Shown here piece after piece: positions 1-8,455 of a DNA stretch of 64,000 nucleotides. The translations under genes were made by a program, and so were the position numbers. Position 1 is the stretch's first letter, and every line of letters begins with the position of its first letter. A model generated the notes under the pieces. The model was not told the origin of the DNA and searched no databases. It saw only the letters and a program-made list of their open reading frames with translations. Origin of the DNA: Micrococcus sp. 2A (lineage in GTDB: Bacteria; Actinomycetota; Actinomycetes; Actinomycetales; Micrococcaceae); NCBI RefSeq assembly GCF_039519235.1, contig NZ_CP154351.1:62001-126000 (forward strand), given 5' to 3'.

Positions 1-174
1 GACGGAGGGCAGGGCCTCCCGCGCCGCGGTCAGGACGGCGGCCGCGTCCGCGTGCGGGTGGGCGCGCAGGGCGCTCAGCACCGCGAGCCGTGGGCGCGTC
101 ACACGCAGCCCGGCGTCGCGCAGGAGCGCGTGCTCGGGGAGCGGGGCTGTCGACGACGGGCGCATGGGCCCCAT
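1..174 (-). CDS. Fur-family metal-dependent transcriptional regulator (N-terminal part, cut by window edge)
   Basis: Read on the minus strand from ATG at 174, 58 codons stay open to the window edge. The protein begins MGPMRPSST and then shows LLRDAGLRVTRPRLAVLSAL (residues 18-37), which is the first helix and recognition-wing entry of Fur proteins, followed by a helix with HADAAAVLTAAREALPSV. This matches the FurA/PerR-like start, where the motif GLRxTxPRLAVL precedes the DNA-binding helix. A second in-frame ATG lies at 165. The metal sites and dimer domain lie outside the window, so iron, zinc or peroxide sensing cannot be decided. It faces away from the acyl-CoA dehydrogenase at 333. Confidence 0.7.
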   Translation of the reverse strand, partial: MGPMRPSSTAPLPEHALLRDAGLRVTRPRLAVLSALRAHPHADAAAVLTAAREALPSV

Positions 175-332
175 GTCACCGCCTTTTCTGGAACTTGTCA
201 AGAAAGCGCCCATGCCGCGTCCGTCTCCGCGTGTGACGCCCCGGCCCCGGGCCGTTCCCCCGCTCCGGGGCCGCTCGCTAGGGTGAACGCCCAGTGCGGC
301 ACCGCGGCCGTACGCGGAAGAAAGGCCCCGTC

Positions 333-1496
333 ATGAGCGCACCCGAGCCCGTCCGGCTCCCCCTGGTCTCCGGGGAGCGGCCGTCGACACGGGGAGCGCG
401 GGGGCCGCTCCCCACGGGCGCCCGCGTGCTTCCCCGCGACGACGCCGCCTTCCTCTCCACTGCGGCGGCCTGCGGGGGCGACGTCGCCCCGATGGTGGCG
501 CTGCTGAGGGAGGGCGCGGCCGACGGCGACGCCCCTCTCGACCTCCCGCTGACCGGCGAGGGTGCCACCCGCGAGCAGTGGGAGCTGCTCGCCTCCGTGG
601 CCGCGCAGGACCTCTCCGCCGCCCGGGTGCTCGAGCCCCACCTGGACGCGCTCTCGATCCTGTCCCAGGCCGGCGTCCCCGCCCCGGAGGGCCTGCTCGG
701 CGTCTACGCGTCCGAGTCGGGCGGGCAGACCCCGACGGTGCGCCGCACCGACGACGGCTGGCGCCTCGACGGCGAGAAGCCCTGGTGCTCTCTCGCAGAC
801 GAGTGCTCCCACGCGGTCGTCACCGCCAAGGACGGCGACGGCGTGCGCCACGCCCTCCTCGTGGACCTCGGCGATCCCGGTGTGACGGCGGCCGACGCCG
901 CGTGGCCCGCCCTCGGCCTGGCCCCCATCACCACCGTCGGCCTGCGCTTCGCGGACGTCCCCGGTGAGCCCGTCGGCGAGGACGAGTGGTACCTGACCCG
1001 CCCGGGCTTCGCGTGGGGCGGCATCGGAGTGGCCGCGGTGTGGTTCGGCGGGGCCGTCGGCATCGCGCGCACCCTGCGGGACTCCCTGCGAAGGCGGGCG
1101 GCGGGCGCGGGCCCCGGCCCGGACCAGGTCGGCGAGGCCGCGCTCGGCCGGGTCGACCGCCTCCTGCACGCGATGGGCACCCTCCTCGCGCGCGCGGCCG
1201 CCGACGTGGACGCGGGGCGCCTCGACCACGGGGACGGCATGCTCGAGGCCGACCGCATCCGCGGCACCGTGACGCAGCTGTGCACGGAGGTGCTCGACGT
1301 CGTCGGGCAGGCCACCGGTCCCGGCCCGCTCACAGGGAACGCGCGGCACGCGCGGGCCGTGGCGGACCTGCAGGTCTACCTGCGCCAGCACCACGGCCAC
1401 CGCGACGACGCACGCCTCGGCCGGGCCCTGCTGGAGCGCGGGGACGCTCGGGACGCGGCGCCGGTCCCCACCACCGACGGTGCGTGGGCCTGGTGA
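333..1496 (+). CDS. Acyl-CoA dehydrogenase-like flavoprotein
   Basis: A 387-residue protein with the layout of acyl-CoA dehydrogenases: a helical N-terminal part, a middle beta domain (DGWRLDGEKPWCSLADECSH, where family members read G-x-K-x-x-x-S), and a C-terminal helical bundle (FGGAVGIARTLRDSL onward). It probably uses FAD, but the substrate is unknown. The start at 333 follows an AAAGG-like ribosome site at 321-325; an upstream in-frame start at 294 would add 13 basic residues and lacks a site. Its stop overlaps the next start (GTGA at 1493-1496), so it is translationally coupled to the PIG-L/methyltransferase/glycosyltransferase fusion. From memory, similar gene sets (acyl-CoA dehydrogenase, PIG-L, methyltransferase, GT2) recur in other bacteria. 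Confidence 0.8.
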   Translation: MSAPEPVRLPLVSGERPSTRGARGPLPTGARVLPRDDAAFLSTAAACGGDVAPMVALLREGAADGDAPLDLPLTGEGATREQWELLASVAAQDLSAARVLEPHLDALSILSQAGVPAPEGLLGVYASESGGQTPTVRRTDDGWRLDGEKPWCSLADECSHAVVTAKDGDGVRHALLVDLGDPGVTAADAAWPALGLAPITTVGLRFADVPGEPVGEDEWYLTRPGFAWGGIGVAAVWFGGAVGIARTLRDSLRRRAAGAGPGPDQVGEAALGRVDRLLHAMGTLLARAAADVDAGRLDHGDGMLEADRIRGTVTQLCTEVLDVVGQATGPGPLTGNARHARAVADLQVYLRQHHGHRDDARLGRALLERGDARDAAPVPTTDGAWAW

Positions 1497-3649
1497 GCTT
1501 CTCCCACCTGGACGCCGGCACCTCCGAGGACGCCTGGGCCGCGGGGGGCATCGCCGAGCTGCCCGCCCTGACCCCGCCGGACTGGACCCCGCGCACCCTG
1601 CTGCTGGTCGCCGTCGCGCATCCCGACGACGAGACGCTCGGCGCCACCGGCCTGATCCGCGCGGCGCTGCGGGGAGGGGCCGGCGTGCGCGTGCTCGTGG
1701 CCACCGCGGGTGAGGCCTCCCACCCGGACTCGCCGACCCACACGCCGGAGGACCTCGTCCGGATCCGCCGCGGGGAGATGGACCACGCGATGGACGCGCT
1801 CGCGGCCGGCACCGGCCCGGACGGCGGGGACCGCCGCGAGGCGCTGACCTGGACCTCGCTCGGCCTGCCCGACTCCGGCGTCGGGGACCACGCGGACGCG
1901 GTGCGGGAGGCGGTCGTCGCGGCGATCGAGGAGCACCTCCGTGCGCACCCGGACGGCGCCGTCGTCCTCGCCTCCCATGACCCCGGGGACGGGCACGCGG
2001 ACCACGAGGCGGTGGGCGCCGTCGTCGCGGACCTGGCCGGCGAGCGCGACCTGCCGCTGTGCGCGTTCCCCATCTGGTTCTGGCACTGGGGCGACCCCGC
2101 GGACCTGCCCGCGCGCCGCTACCGGCGGCTGCCCCTCACCGATGAGGACCGGGCGGCCCGCCGCGCCTCCCTCGCCGCGCACGCCTCCCAGGTGGCGCCG
2201 CTGTCCGAGGCGCCCGGCGACGAGGCCATCCTCGGCCCGAACGTCCTGGCCCACCACGAGCGGCCCTTCGAGGTGCACCGCTACTCCGGCCCCGAGGACG
2301 CCGACGCCGGCCGCGCCGCGGCCGTGTTCGACCGGCTGTACCGGGAGCACGCGGACCCGTGGCGGTACCTCAGCTCCCCCTACGAGGCCCGCAAGCGCGC
2401 GCTCACCCTCGCGATGCTGACCCGCCCGCGGTACGGCACCGTGGTGGAGGCGGGCGCGTCGATCGGCGTGCTCACCGCGCAGGTGGCCGAGCGGGCGGAG
2501 CGCGTGGTGGGGCTCGAGGCCTCTCCGGTGGCGGTGGAGCGGGCGGCCGAGCGGCTCGCGAGCCTGCCCGATGCCGAGGTGCGCCGCGCGGTGCTGCCGG
2601 GGGAGTGGCCCGCGGACGCGGCCGGGGCCGACCTCGTGATCGCCTCGGAGATCGGCTACTTCCTGCAGCCCGAGGAGCTGGACGCCATGCTCGACCGCGT
2701 GGCCGAGGACCTCGCCCCCGGCGGGGAGCTGCTGCTCTGCCACTGGCGCCACCCGATCCAGGGCTGGCCCCTCGACGGGGACACGGTGCACGCCCGCGTG
2801 GCCGCCGACCCGCGTTGGCGCCTGCATGCCGAGCACACCGAGGACGACTTCCGGATCAGCCTCCACGTGCGCGCGGCCGCGGCCACCCACGCCGTGGTCG
2901 TGGTGCCGGCTCGGAACGAGGAGGCCCTGCTGCCCCGCTGTCTCGCGGCGCTGAGCACGGCCATGGACCGCTGGGAGCAGCACCACGCGCAGGGCTCCGC
3001 GGCCGTCGTCGTGGCGGCGGACGGGTGCGAGGACGCCACCGTGTCGGTCGCCGAGCGCGCCCGCCACGCGGACCCGCGTCTCCACGTGGTCGAGCTCGGC
3101 GACGGCGAGGGCGGCGTCGGCCGGGCCCGCAGGGCCGCGGCGGGGCACGCGCGCGGCCTCTTCCCGGACGTGCCCGCGGAGCGCCTCTGGCTCGCCTCCA
3201 CGGACGCGGACTCGCGCGTCCCCGCCGACTGGCTCCTCGCCCAGACGACGACGGCGGGCGAGCGGGAGGCCCTCGTGCTCGGGACCGTGGACGTCGAGCT
3301 GGAGGCAGGCGGCGCGGGCTCCGGTGAGGGCTCCGGAGCGGCGGAGGGCGCCGCCGGCACCGCCCGCCACGCCGCGCTCGAGGCCTGGCGGGCCGCCTAC
3401 CGCCACGGCGAGGGGCACCCCCACGTGCACGGCGCCAACCTGGGCCTGCCGTGGTCCCTCTACGAGGCCGCGGGCGGCTTCCCGGCCGTCCCCGAGCACG
3501 AGGACGTGGAGCTCACCGGGGCGGTGCGGGCACTCGGTGAGGAGCGGGTGATCGCCACGGACCGCGCGCGCGTCTGCACCTCGGCCCGCCTGGTGGGCCG
3601 CACCCCCGGAGGGTTCTCCGGGTTCCTGCGGGAGGCGGGCGGGGAGTGA
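1493..3649 (+). CDS. Three-domain fusion: PIG-L deacetylase, SAM methyltransferase and GT2 glycosyltransferase
   Basis: A 718-residue fusion. Residues 35-265 are a PIG-L/LmbE-type zinc deacetylase with AHPDDE (42-47) and the second metal motif HxDH in HDPGDGHADHEAVG (162-175). Residues 275-460 are a class I SAM methyltransferase of the NodS-like type, with motif I VVEAGASIG (317-325) and an acidic loop at LEAS (341-344). Residues 466-718 are a family 2 glycosyltransferase with VVPARNEE (470-477), a DxD-like STDADS (569-574) and the acceptor loop HGANLGLP (646-653). No signal peptide or membrane segment is visible. The GTG start overlaps the preceding stop. The three activities point to building or trimming an N-acetylated, methylated sugar conjugate; the product is unknown. 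Confidence 0.85.
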   Translation: MSFSHLDAGTSEDAWAAGGIAELPALTPPDWTPRTLLLVAVAHPDDETLGATGLIRAALRGGAGVRVLVATAGEASHPDSPTHTPEDLVRIRRGEMDHAMDALAAGTGPDGGDRREALTWTSLGLPDSGVGDHADAVREAVVAAIEEHLRAHPDGAVVLASHDPGDGHADHEAVGAVVADLAGERDLPLCAFPIWFWHWGDPADLPARRYRRLPLTDEDRAARRASLAAHASQVAPLSEAPGDEAILGPNVLAHHERPFEVHRYSGPEDADAGRAAAVFDRLYREHADPWRYLSSPYEARKRALTLAMLTRPRYGTVVEAGASIGVLTAQVAERAERVVGLEASPVAVERAAERLASLPDAEVRRAVLPGEWPADAAGADLVIASEIGYFLQPEELDAMLDRVAEDLAPGGELLLCHWRHPIQGWPLDGDTVHARVAADPRWRLHAEHTEDDFRISLHVRAAAATHAVVVVPARNEEALLPRCLAALSTAMDRWEQHHAQGSAAVVVAADGCEDATVSVAERARHADPRLHVVELGDGEGGVGRARRAAAGHARGLFPDVPAERLWLASTDADSRVPADWLLAQTTTAGEREALVLGTVDVELEAGGAGSGEGSGAAEGAAGTARHAALEAWRAAYRHGEGHPHVHGANLGLPWSLYEAAGGFPAVPEHEDVELTGAVRALGEERVIATDRARVCTSARLVGRTPGGFSGFLREAGGE

Positions 3650-3701
3650 GCGGGCCCAGGGCGCATCGGCCTGGAGCGCCTGTCCGGCGCGCCTGCCCTT
3701 C

Positions 3702-3760
3702 AGCTGGGCGCAGTACTGCCAGGCAACCCCCGAGGTTGCCTGGCAGTACTGCGCCCAGCT
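3702..3760. terminator. Perfect 27-bp palindrome, probable terminator hairpin
   Basis: Arms 3702-3728 and 3734-3760 are exact reverse complements around a 5-base loop (CCCGA). It lies 52 bases after the fusion gene stop. There is no T-run on either side, which is common for terminators in GC-rich actinobacteria. Similar long perfect hairpins sit at 9764-9826 and 31977-32032. Confidence 0.65.
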
Positions 3761-3874
3761 CGCGCGGAGGCGGGTCCGGTGGGGCAGGTTCGGCAGCGCG
3801 GTGACCGGCGGGCGGGTCCGGTGGCCAGTGACCGGGCCTGGGTCGCGTGAGGCCCTGCCGACTAGACTGGTGAC

Positions 3875-4441
3875 ATGACCGAGCCGAACGCCCAGCCCGA
3901 CCCGCACCGCGCTCCCGCGTCCCAGCCGAGCTGGTACGGGAGCGGTTCCGCCGACGGCGCGAACGGGTCGAGCGCCGCCGGCTGGCCGGACGCCTCCGGC
4001 ACGCGTGGGCCGGAGACCACCGCGCCCGGACCGTACGGCCGGGGCGGCGACGGCGCATCCCCGGGTGCCCACGGGACCGCCCCGGGGTCCTACGGCGCGT
4101 ACGGCGGCGGCATGCCCGCCTACACGTACGGCGGCCAGCCCCTCGCACCGGGGCAGACCGCGGGCACAGGGCTGTCCGTGTCCTCCATGATCCTCGGCAT
4201 CGTGTCCCTGGTCGGCGGCGTCATGCTGTTCTTCCCGCCCATCGTGGGCGTGGTGCTGGGCCACATGGGCCTCAAGCGGGAGCCCAACGGCCGCGGCATG
4301 GCCATCGCGGGGCTGGTGATGAACTACATCTCCCTCGCGCTGCTGGCGCTGCTCGTCGTGGGGTTCATCCTCCTGATCGTGGTGATGGGCATGTCCATGG
4401 ACGCCGTGTACAACGACGCCGTCCAGGGCCTGGACGCCTGA
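3875..4441 (+). CDS. DUF4190-type membrane protein with a Gly/Pro/Ser-rich N-terminal tail
   Basis: 188 residues. The first ~105 are low-complexity (Gly, Ala, Pro, Ser, Tyr) and probably cytoplasmic. They are followed by two membrane segments, SMILGIVSLVGGVMLFFPPI and a long stretch around YISLALLALLVVGFILLIVV, joined by the polar turn GHMGLKREPNGRGMAIAG. This G-x-x-A/G...NGRGMAIAGL hairpin is the hallmark of DUF4190. The role is unknown; family members are small envelope proteins. A -10-like TAGACT at 3863-3868 lies six bases before the ATG, so the message is probably leaderless. Transcribed convergently with the amidase. Confidence 0.75.
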   Translation: MTEPNAQPDPHRAPASQPSWYGSGSADGANGSSAAGWPDASGTRGPETTAPGPYGRGGDGASPGAHGTAPGSYGAYGGGMPAYTYGGQPLAPGQTAGTGLSVSSMILGIVSLVGGVMLFFPPIVGVVLGHMGLKREPNGRGMAIAGLVMNYISLALLALLVVGFILLIVVMGMSMDAVYNDAVQGLDA

Positions 4442-4465
4442 TCACCGGAGACCGCGGGGCCCCGC

Positions 4466-5938
4466 TCACCCCGCCAGCAGCAGCTCCAGGTGCGCCGCCA
4501 GCTGCAGCAGGGCCCCCTCGGTGCCTGCCCGGCCGATGAGCTGCACGGACCAGCTCAGGCCGTCGTCGTCGGTGAGCACGGGCACAGACACCGCGGGCAG
4601 GCCCATCACGTTGACCATGGACGTGTAGGGGGTGAAGGCGCACTGCGCCGCGTAGTTCTCCTCCGGCGCCATGGCGAGGAAGTGCCCCACGAGGGGCGGC
4701 GGCGTGGCCAGCACGGGCGTCATCACGACGTCCACGTCCGAGAACTGCGCGCGCATCCCGTGCGCCCACTCCTCCAGGCGCGCGACGGCGGCTCTGATCT
4801 CCTCGGCGCCCGTCGCCCGCGCGGAGCGCAGGAACGAGGCCGCGACGGCGCCCAGGTGCACCTCGGCGCCGTCGGGCAGGGGCGCCTCGAGCAGGCCCGA
4901 GGTCCACGCCGTGCGGAAGTCCCGGTGGTAGTCCTCGCCGTAGTAGGGGCTGAACTCCTCCACGCGGTGGCCGCCGCCGCCCAGGGCGGCCGCGGCACGG
5001 GTGAGGGCGGCGATCGCGGGGCGGGCCAGCGTGATCTCCACGTCCGGGCTGAAGGGCGAGGCCATGGTCACCCCGATCCGCCGGGGGTCCCCGCGCTCGC
5101 CCGCGCTCGCCCGCTCCACGGTGCTGCGCACGTCCGTCAGGGCGCGGCCGGCGAAGCCCTCCGTGCCGGCGAGGACGTCGAAGAGCAGGGCCGCGTCCGC
5201 CGCGGTGTGGGCGAGGGGGCCGGCCACGGTGAGGTTGCGGACGGTGTCCTCCGACCGGTCCGTGGGCAGCGTGCCACGGCCCGGCTTGAGGCCCACGAGC
5301 CCGCAGGCCGCGGCGGGGATGCGCACCGAGCCGCCGCCGTCGGAGCCGGGGGCGAACGGCAGGATCCCGGCGGCCACCGCCGCGGCCGAGCCGCCCGAGG
5401 AGCCGCCGGGCGTGCGCGCCGGGTCCAGGGGGTTGCGGGCGGGGGCGTCCACGAGGTTCTCCGAGTACGAGTCGAGGCCGAACTCGGGGACCGTGGTCGT
5501 GCCGAGGGTCACGGTCCCCGCGAAGCCGAGGCGGGCCACGAGCGGGTCGTCCTCGGCGGCGGGCGGGGCGTCGGCCAGCAGGGCGGAGCCCTGCCGCGTG
5601 GGCAGCCCGGCCACGTCGACCAGGTCCTTGAACGCCACCGGCAGGCCGTGGAGGGAGGCGGGGACGACGTCGTCGCCCGCTGCGCGCCGGGCGTCCGCGC
5701 CGGAGCCGGCGGCGTGCGAGCCGCGGCGCGCGGACTCGGCGTCGAGCGCGTCCGCCCGGGCGAGAGCGCGCTCCTCGTCCAGGACCACGAACGCGCCGAG
5801 GTCGGCGTTCGCGTGGGCGGCGTCGAGCGCGGCCCGGGTGACCTCGCGCGCGGACAGCTCGCGTGCGGCCAGCGCGTCCCGCAGCTCCACGGCGGAGCGG
5901 TCGAGGAGTCGGGCGGTGCGGGCGGCGGAGTTCTCCAT
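4466..5938 (-). CDS. Amidase signature-family hydrolase
   Basis: 490 residues. The Ser-cisSer-Lys triad is visible: Lys in VAFKDLVDV (K104), the amidase signature GGSSGGSAAAVAAG (178-191) with the cis-Ser, and the nucleophile in GSDGGGSVRIPAA (Ser 204). The usual length and a C-terminal YTSMVNVMGLPAVSVPV segment agree with the family. There is no GatB or GatC nearby, so it is more likely a small-molecule amide hydrolase than GatA; the substrate cannot be read. The start at 5938 (MENSAARTAR) is supported by TACCCT at 5946-5951 on the minus strand, seven bases upstream, giving a leaderless message. Divergent from the rhodanese across 54 bases. Confidence 0.88.
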   Translation of the reverse strand: MENSAARTARLLDRSAVELRDALAARELSAREVTRAALDAAHANADLGAFVVLDEERALARADALDAESARRGSHAAGSGADARRAAGDDVVPASLHGLPVAFKDLVDVAGLPTRQGSALLADAPPAAEDDPLVARLGFAGTVTLGTTTVPEFGLDSYSENLVDAPARNPLDPARTPGGSSGGSAAAVAAGILPFAPGSDGGGSVRIPAAACGLVGLKPGRGTLPTDRSEDTVRNLTVAGPLAHTAADAALLFDVLAGTEGFAGRALTDVRSTVERASAGERGDPRRIGVTMASPFSPDVEITLARPAIAALTRAAAALGGGGHRVEEFSPYYGEDYHRDFRTAWTSGLLEAPLPDGAEVHLGAVAASFLRSARATGAEEIRAAVARLEEWAHGMRAQFSDVDVVMTPVLATPPPLVGHFLAMAPEENYAAQCAFTPYTSMVNVMGLPAVSVPVLTDDDGLSWSVQLIGRAGTEGALLQLAAHLELLLAG

Positions 5939-5992
5939 GGGGACGAGGGTAGCCAGCCTTGTGGTGTCCGGGCGCCGCCGTAGGGTGGAGCC
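5939..5992. promoter_or_regulatory. Compact divergent promoter for amidase and rhodanese
   Basis: The 54-base gap contains two -10-like boxes, each about six or seven bases before a start codon: TACCCT for the minus-strand amidase (5946-5951) and TAGGGT for the plus-strand rhodanese (5981-5986). No Shine-Dalgarno sequence fits either start, so both messages are predicted to be leaderless. Confidence 0.5.
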
Positions 5993-6319
5993 ATGAGCAA
6001 CTTCGAGACCGTGACCGTGGACCAGATCCCCGCCGACGCCCCCATCCTGGACGTGCGTGAGGACGACGAGTGGGCCCTGGGGCGCGCCGCCGGCGCCCAG
6101 CACATCCCGCTGGGCCAGCTGCCGGACCGCCTGGAGGAGCTGGACCCGGACACCGACTACCACGTGATCTGCCGCACGGGCGGCCGTTCCGCGCGCGCCG
6201 CGGAGTTCCTCGTGGGCCGCGGCTACTCGGCGATCAATGTGGCCGGCGGCTCGGGCGCGTGGCTCGAGGCCGGCAAGCCCATGGAGGCCGACGGCGACGC
6301 CGAGCCGACCGTCAAGTGA
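5993..6319 (+). CDS. Single-domain rhodanese-like sulfurtransferase
   Basis: 108 residues forming one rhodanese domain: LDVREDDEWALG (19-30) and the active-site loop CRTGGRS with catalytic Cys 60. Family members move sulfane sulfur from donors such as thiosulfate or persulfides; the partner is unknown. Cytosolic, no signal peptide. The start is leaderless behind TAGGGT. The stop overlaps the pheA start (GTGA at 6316-6319), so both are translated from one message. Confidence 0.9.
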   Translation: MSNFETVTVDQIPADAPILDVREDDEWALGRAAGAQHIPLGQLPDRLEELDPDTDYHVICRTGGRSARAAEFLVGRGYSAINVAGGSGAWLEAGKPMEADGDAEPTVK

Positions 6320-7248
6320 GCCCTGAGCGTCCCCGCTACGCCTTCCTGGGCCCCGAGGGCACCTTCACGGAGGCGGCGCTCCGCCGGGTCGCGGATGAGG
6401 AGGGCTCGGAGTTCGTGCCCGCCGCGTCGGTGATCTCGGCCCTGGCCGCGGTCCGGGCCGGCGAGGTGGACCGGGCGATGGTGCCCATCGAGAACTCGGT
6501 CGAGGGCGGCGTCTCCGCCACCCTGGACGACATCGCCCTGGGCGACGAGCTGCAGATCCTGGCCGAGGTGCTCGTCCCCATCAGCTTCGTGCTCGTGGGG
6601 CGGCCCGGGGTCACGGGGCTCGGGGACATCCGCCGCATCACCACGCACCCGCACGCGTGGGCCCAGGTGCGGGGGTGGGCGGAGGCGACCCTGCCCGCGG
6701 CGGAGTTCACCCCCGCCTCCTCCACCGCCGCGGGCGCGCGCCTGCTGCTGGAGGGCGCGGCCTTCGACGCCGCCGTGTGCGCACCGCTCGTGGCCGAGCA
6801 GACCGGTCTGCCCGTGCTCGCGGAGCGGGTCGAGGACGTGACGGGCGCCGTGACGCGCTTCGTGCTCGTCTCCCGGCCCGGCTCACTGCCCGCGCCCACC
6901 GGCTCGGACAAGACCACCCTCACGGTGCCGCTGCCGAACGACCACCCGGGTGCGCTGCGGGAGATCCTCGACCAGTTCGCGACGCGCGGAGTCAACCTCT
7001 CGCGCATCGAGTCCCGGCCCACGGGCACGGGGCTGGGCCAGTACTTCTTCTCGATCGACCTCGAGGGGCACCTCGCCGAGGAGCGCGTGGGGGCGGCGCT
7101 GGCCGCCCTGCACCGGATCTTCCCGGGCGTGCGGTTCCTCGGCTCCTACCCGCGGGCCGAGCACCGGGCCGCCGTCGTGGCGCCGCACACCTCGGACGAG
7201 GCCTATCGGGCCGGCCGGGAGTGGGTCGAGGGGCTGCGCGGGCGCTGA
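6316..7248 (+). CDS. pheA: Prephenate dehydratase (phenylalanine biosynthesis)
   Basis: 310 residues. It begins RYAFLGPEGTFTEAAL, the conserved opening of the prephenate dehydratase domain, continues with VPIENSVEGGV and ends that domain near TRFVLVSR. The C-terminal ~85 residues are an ACT regulatory domain with the Phe-binding signature LSRIESRPTGTGLGQYFF, so feedback inhibition by phenylalanine is expected from family knowledge. It converts prephenate to phenylpyruvate. No chorismate mutase domain is fused, as usual for actinobacterial enzymes. GTG start, coupled to the rhodanese. Confidence 0.95.
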   Translation: MSPERPRYAFLGPEGTFTEAALRRVADEEGSEFVPAASVISALAAVRAGEVDRAMVPIENSVEGGVSATLDDIALGDELQILAEVLVPISFVLVGRPGVTGLGDIRRITTHPHAWAQVRGWAEATLPAAEFTPASSTAAGARLLLEGAAFDAAVCAPLVAEQTGLPVLAERVEDVTGAVTRFVLVSRPGSLPAPTGSDKTTLTVPLPNDHPGALREILDQFATRGVNLSRIESRPTGTGLGQYFFSIDLEGHLAEERVGAALAALHRIFPGVRFLGSYPRAEHRAAVVAPHTSDEAYRAGREWVEGLRGR

Positions 7249-7286
7249 CCCGGGTCCTCGACGCCGAGGCCGGCTCGTCCGCCGGC

Positions 7287-8414
7287 TCACTCCACCGAGG
7301 CGCGCTCCTCGTTCCCGATCATCACGGTGAGCGTGTCCGGCTGGACGCGGGCGTCGATGGCCACGACGTCGCCGGTCGCGTCGCCGTCGAGCTGGGAGGG
7401 CATCGGCTCGGCGAGGCGGATCGAGACCCGCGTGGCCTGCTCCGTCTCGAGCACGGGGATGGGTCGCTTCGAGCGGACCAGGGTCTTGGCGGCGATCCGT
7501 GCCCAGTCGAGGGCGTGCTTCGGGGAGAGGACCACCACGTCCAGCAGGCCGTCGTCGAGCTTGGCCTCCGGCAGCAGCTCCAGGCCGCCCGTGAGCATGC
7601 CGCAGTTGGCCACCATCACGCTGCGCACCTTGAAGCGCTTGGTCGTGCCGCCGTCGAGGGTGACGGTGACCTCGTGGCGCGCGCCGCCCAGGTGGCGAAG
7701 CCCCGCCTCGCTGTAGGCGAGCCACCCCGCCCTGCTCTTCAGGTCGTCGCGGGTGTCGCCCATGATGTCCGCGTCGTAGCCGGCGCCGGCGATCACCGTG
7801 AACGTGTTCCGGCGCTGACCGCCGTCCGCGTCCGTGAGGCGGATGTCCACCGTGTCGATCACGCGGCGGCGCCCGTGGAGGGCGATGCGGATGCACTCCT
7901 CGAGGTCGTTGATCGGCAGGTCGAGGTTGCGGGCCAGCAGGTTGCCCGTGCCCATCGGGACCACGCCCAGCGGGATGCCGGAGCCGGTGAGCTCCTCCGC
8001 CACGAGCCGCACCGTGCCGTCGCCGCCGGCCACGATCACGAGCCCGACGCCCGCCTCGATCGCGTCCCGGGCCATCTGGGTGCCGGCGTCGTCCTCCGCC
8101 GTCTCCAGCACGAGCGCCTCGCCGAACCCGTAGTGCCGCACGGCGTCCATCACCTTGCCGCGGACCTGCTCCGCGTCGTTCTTCACGGGGTTGAGGATCA
8201 GCGCCACCTCGTGGGAGGGCGCCGCGGCCTCCTCGGTGGCGACGACGCGCTCCCGCAGCTCCTCGACGCGGGCGGCCAGGGACTGGCGGTCCGCGCGCAG
8301 GGCGGCGATCTCGCGGTCGCGGCGCCGGCCGGAGACCACGTGGCCGATCACGACGACGGCCAGGGCCACCACCGCGACGAGGGCGAGGACGGCCAGGATC
8401 AGTTCGGGGGTCAT
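7287..8414 (-). CDS. Diacylglycerol/lipid kinase-family protein, membrane anchored
   Basis: 375 residues. An N-terminal membrane anchor (residues 4-27, LILAVLALVAVVALAVVVIG) and a short coiled region (REIAALRADRQSLAARVEEL) precede a DagK catalytic domain: LILNPVKND, then GGDGTVRLVAEEL (the GGDGT nucleotide loop) and GVVPMGTGNLLARNLDLP. Such enzymes phosphorylate diacylglycerol or related lipids; the anchor fits action at the membrane. The minus-strand -10 TAGACT at 8421-8426 lies six bases before the ATG. Divergent from serS; convergent with pheA. Confidence 0.88.
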   Translation of the reverse strand: MTPELILAVLALVAVVALAVVVIGHVVSGRRRDREIAALRADRQSLAARVEELRERVVATEEAAAPSHEVALILNPVKNDAEQVRGKVMDAVRHYGFGEALVLETAEDDAGTQMARDAIEAGVGLVIVAGGDGTVRLVAEELTGSGIPLGVVPMGTGNLLARNLDLPINDLEECIRIALHGRRRVIDTVDIRLTDADGGQRRNTFTVIAGAGYDADIMGDTRDDLKSRAGWLAYSEAGLRHLGGARHEVTVTLDGGTTKRFKVRSVMVANCGMLTGGLELLPEAKLDDGLLDVVVLSPKHALDWARIAAKTLVRSKRPIPVLETEQATRVSIRLAEPMPSQLDGDATGDVVAIDARVQPDTLTVMIGNEERASVE

Positions 8415-8455
8415 GCGGCCAGTCTAGAGGGGCGCGGGTTCGCTAGTCTGGGCGG

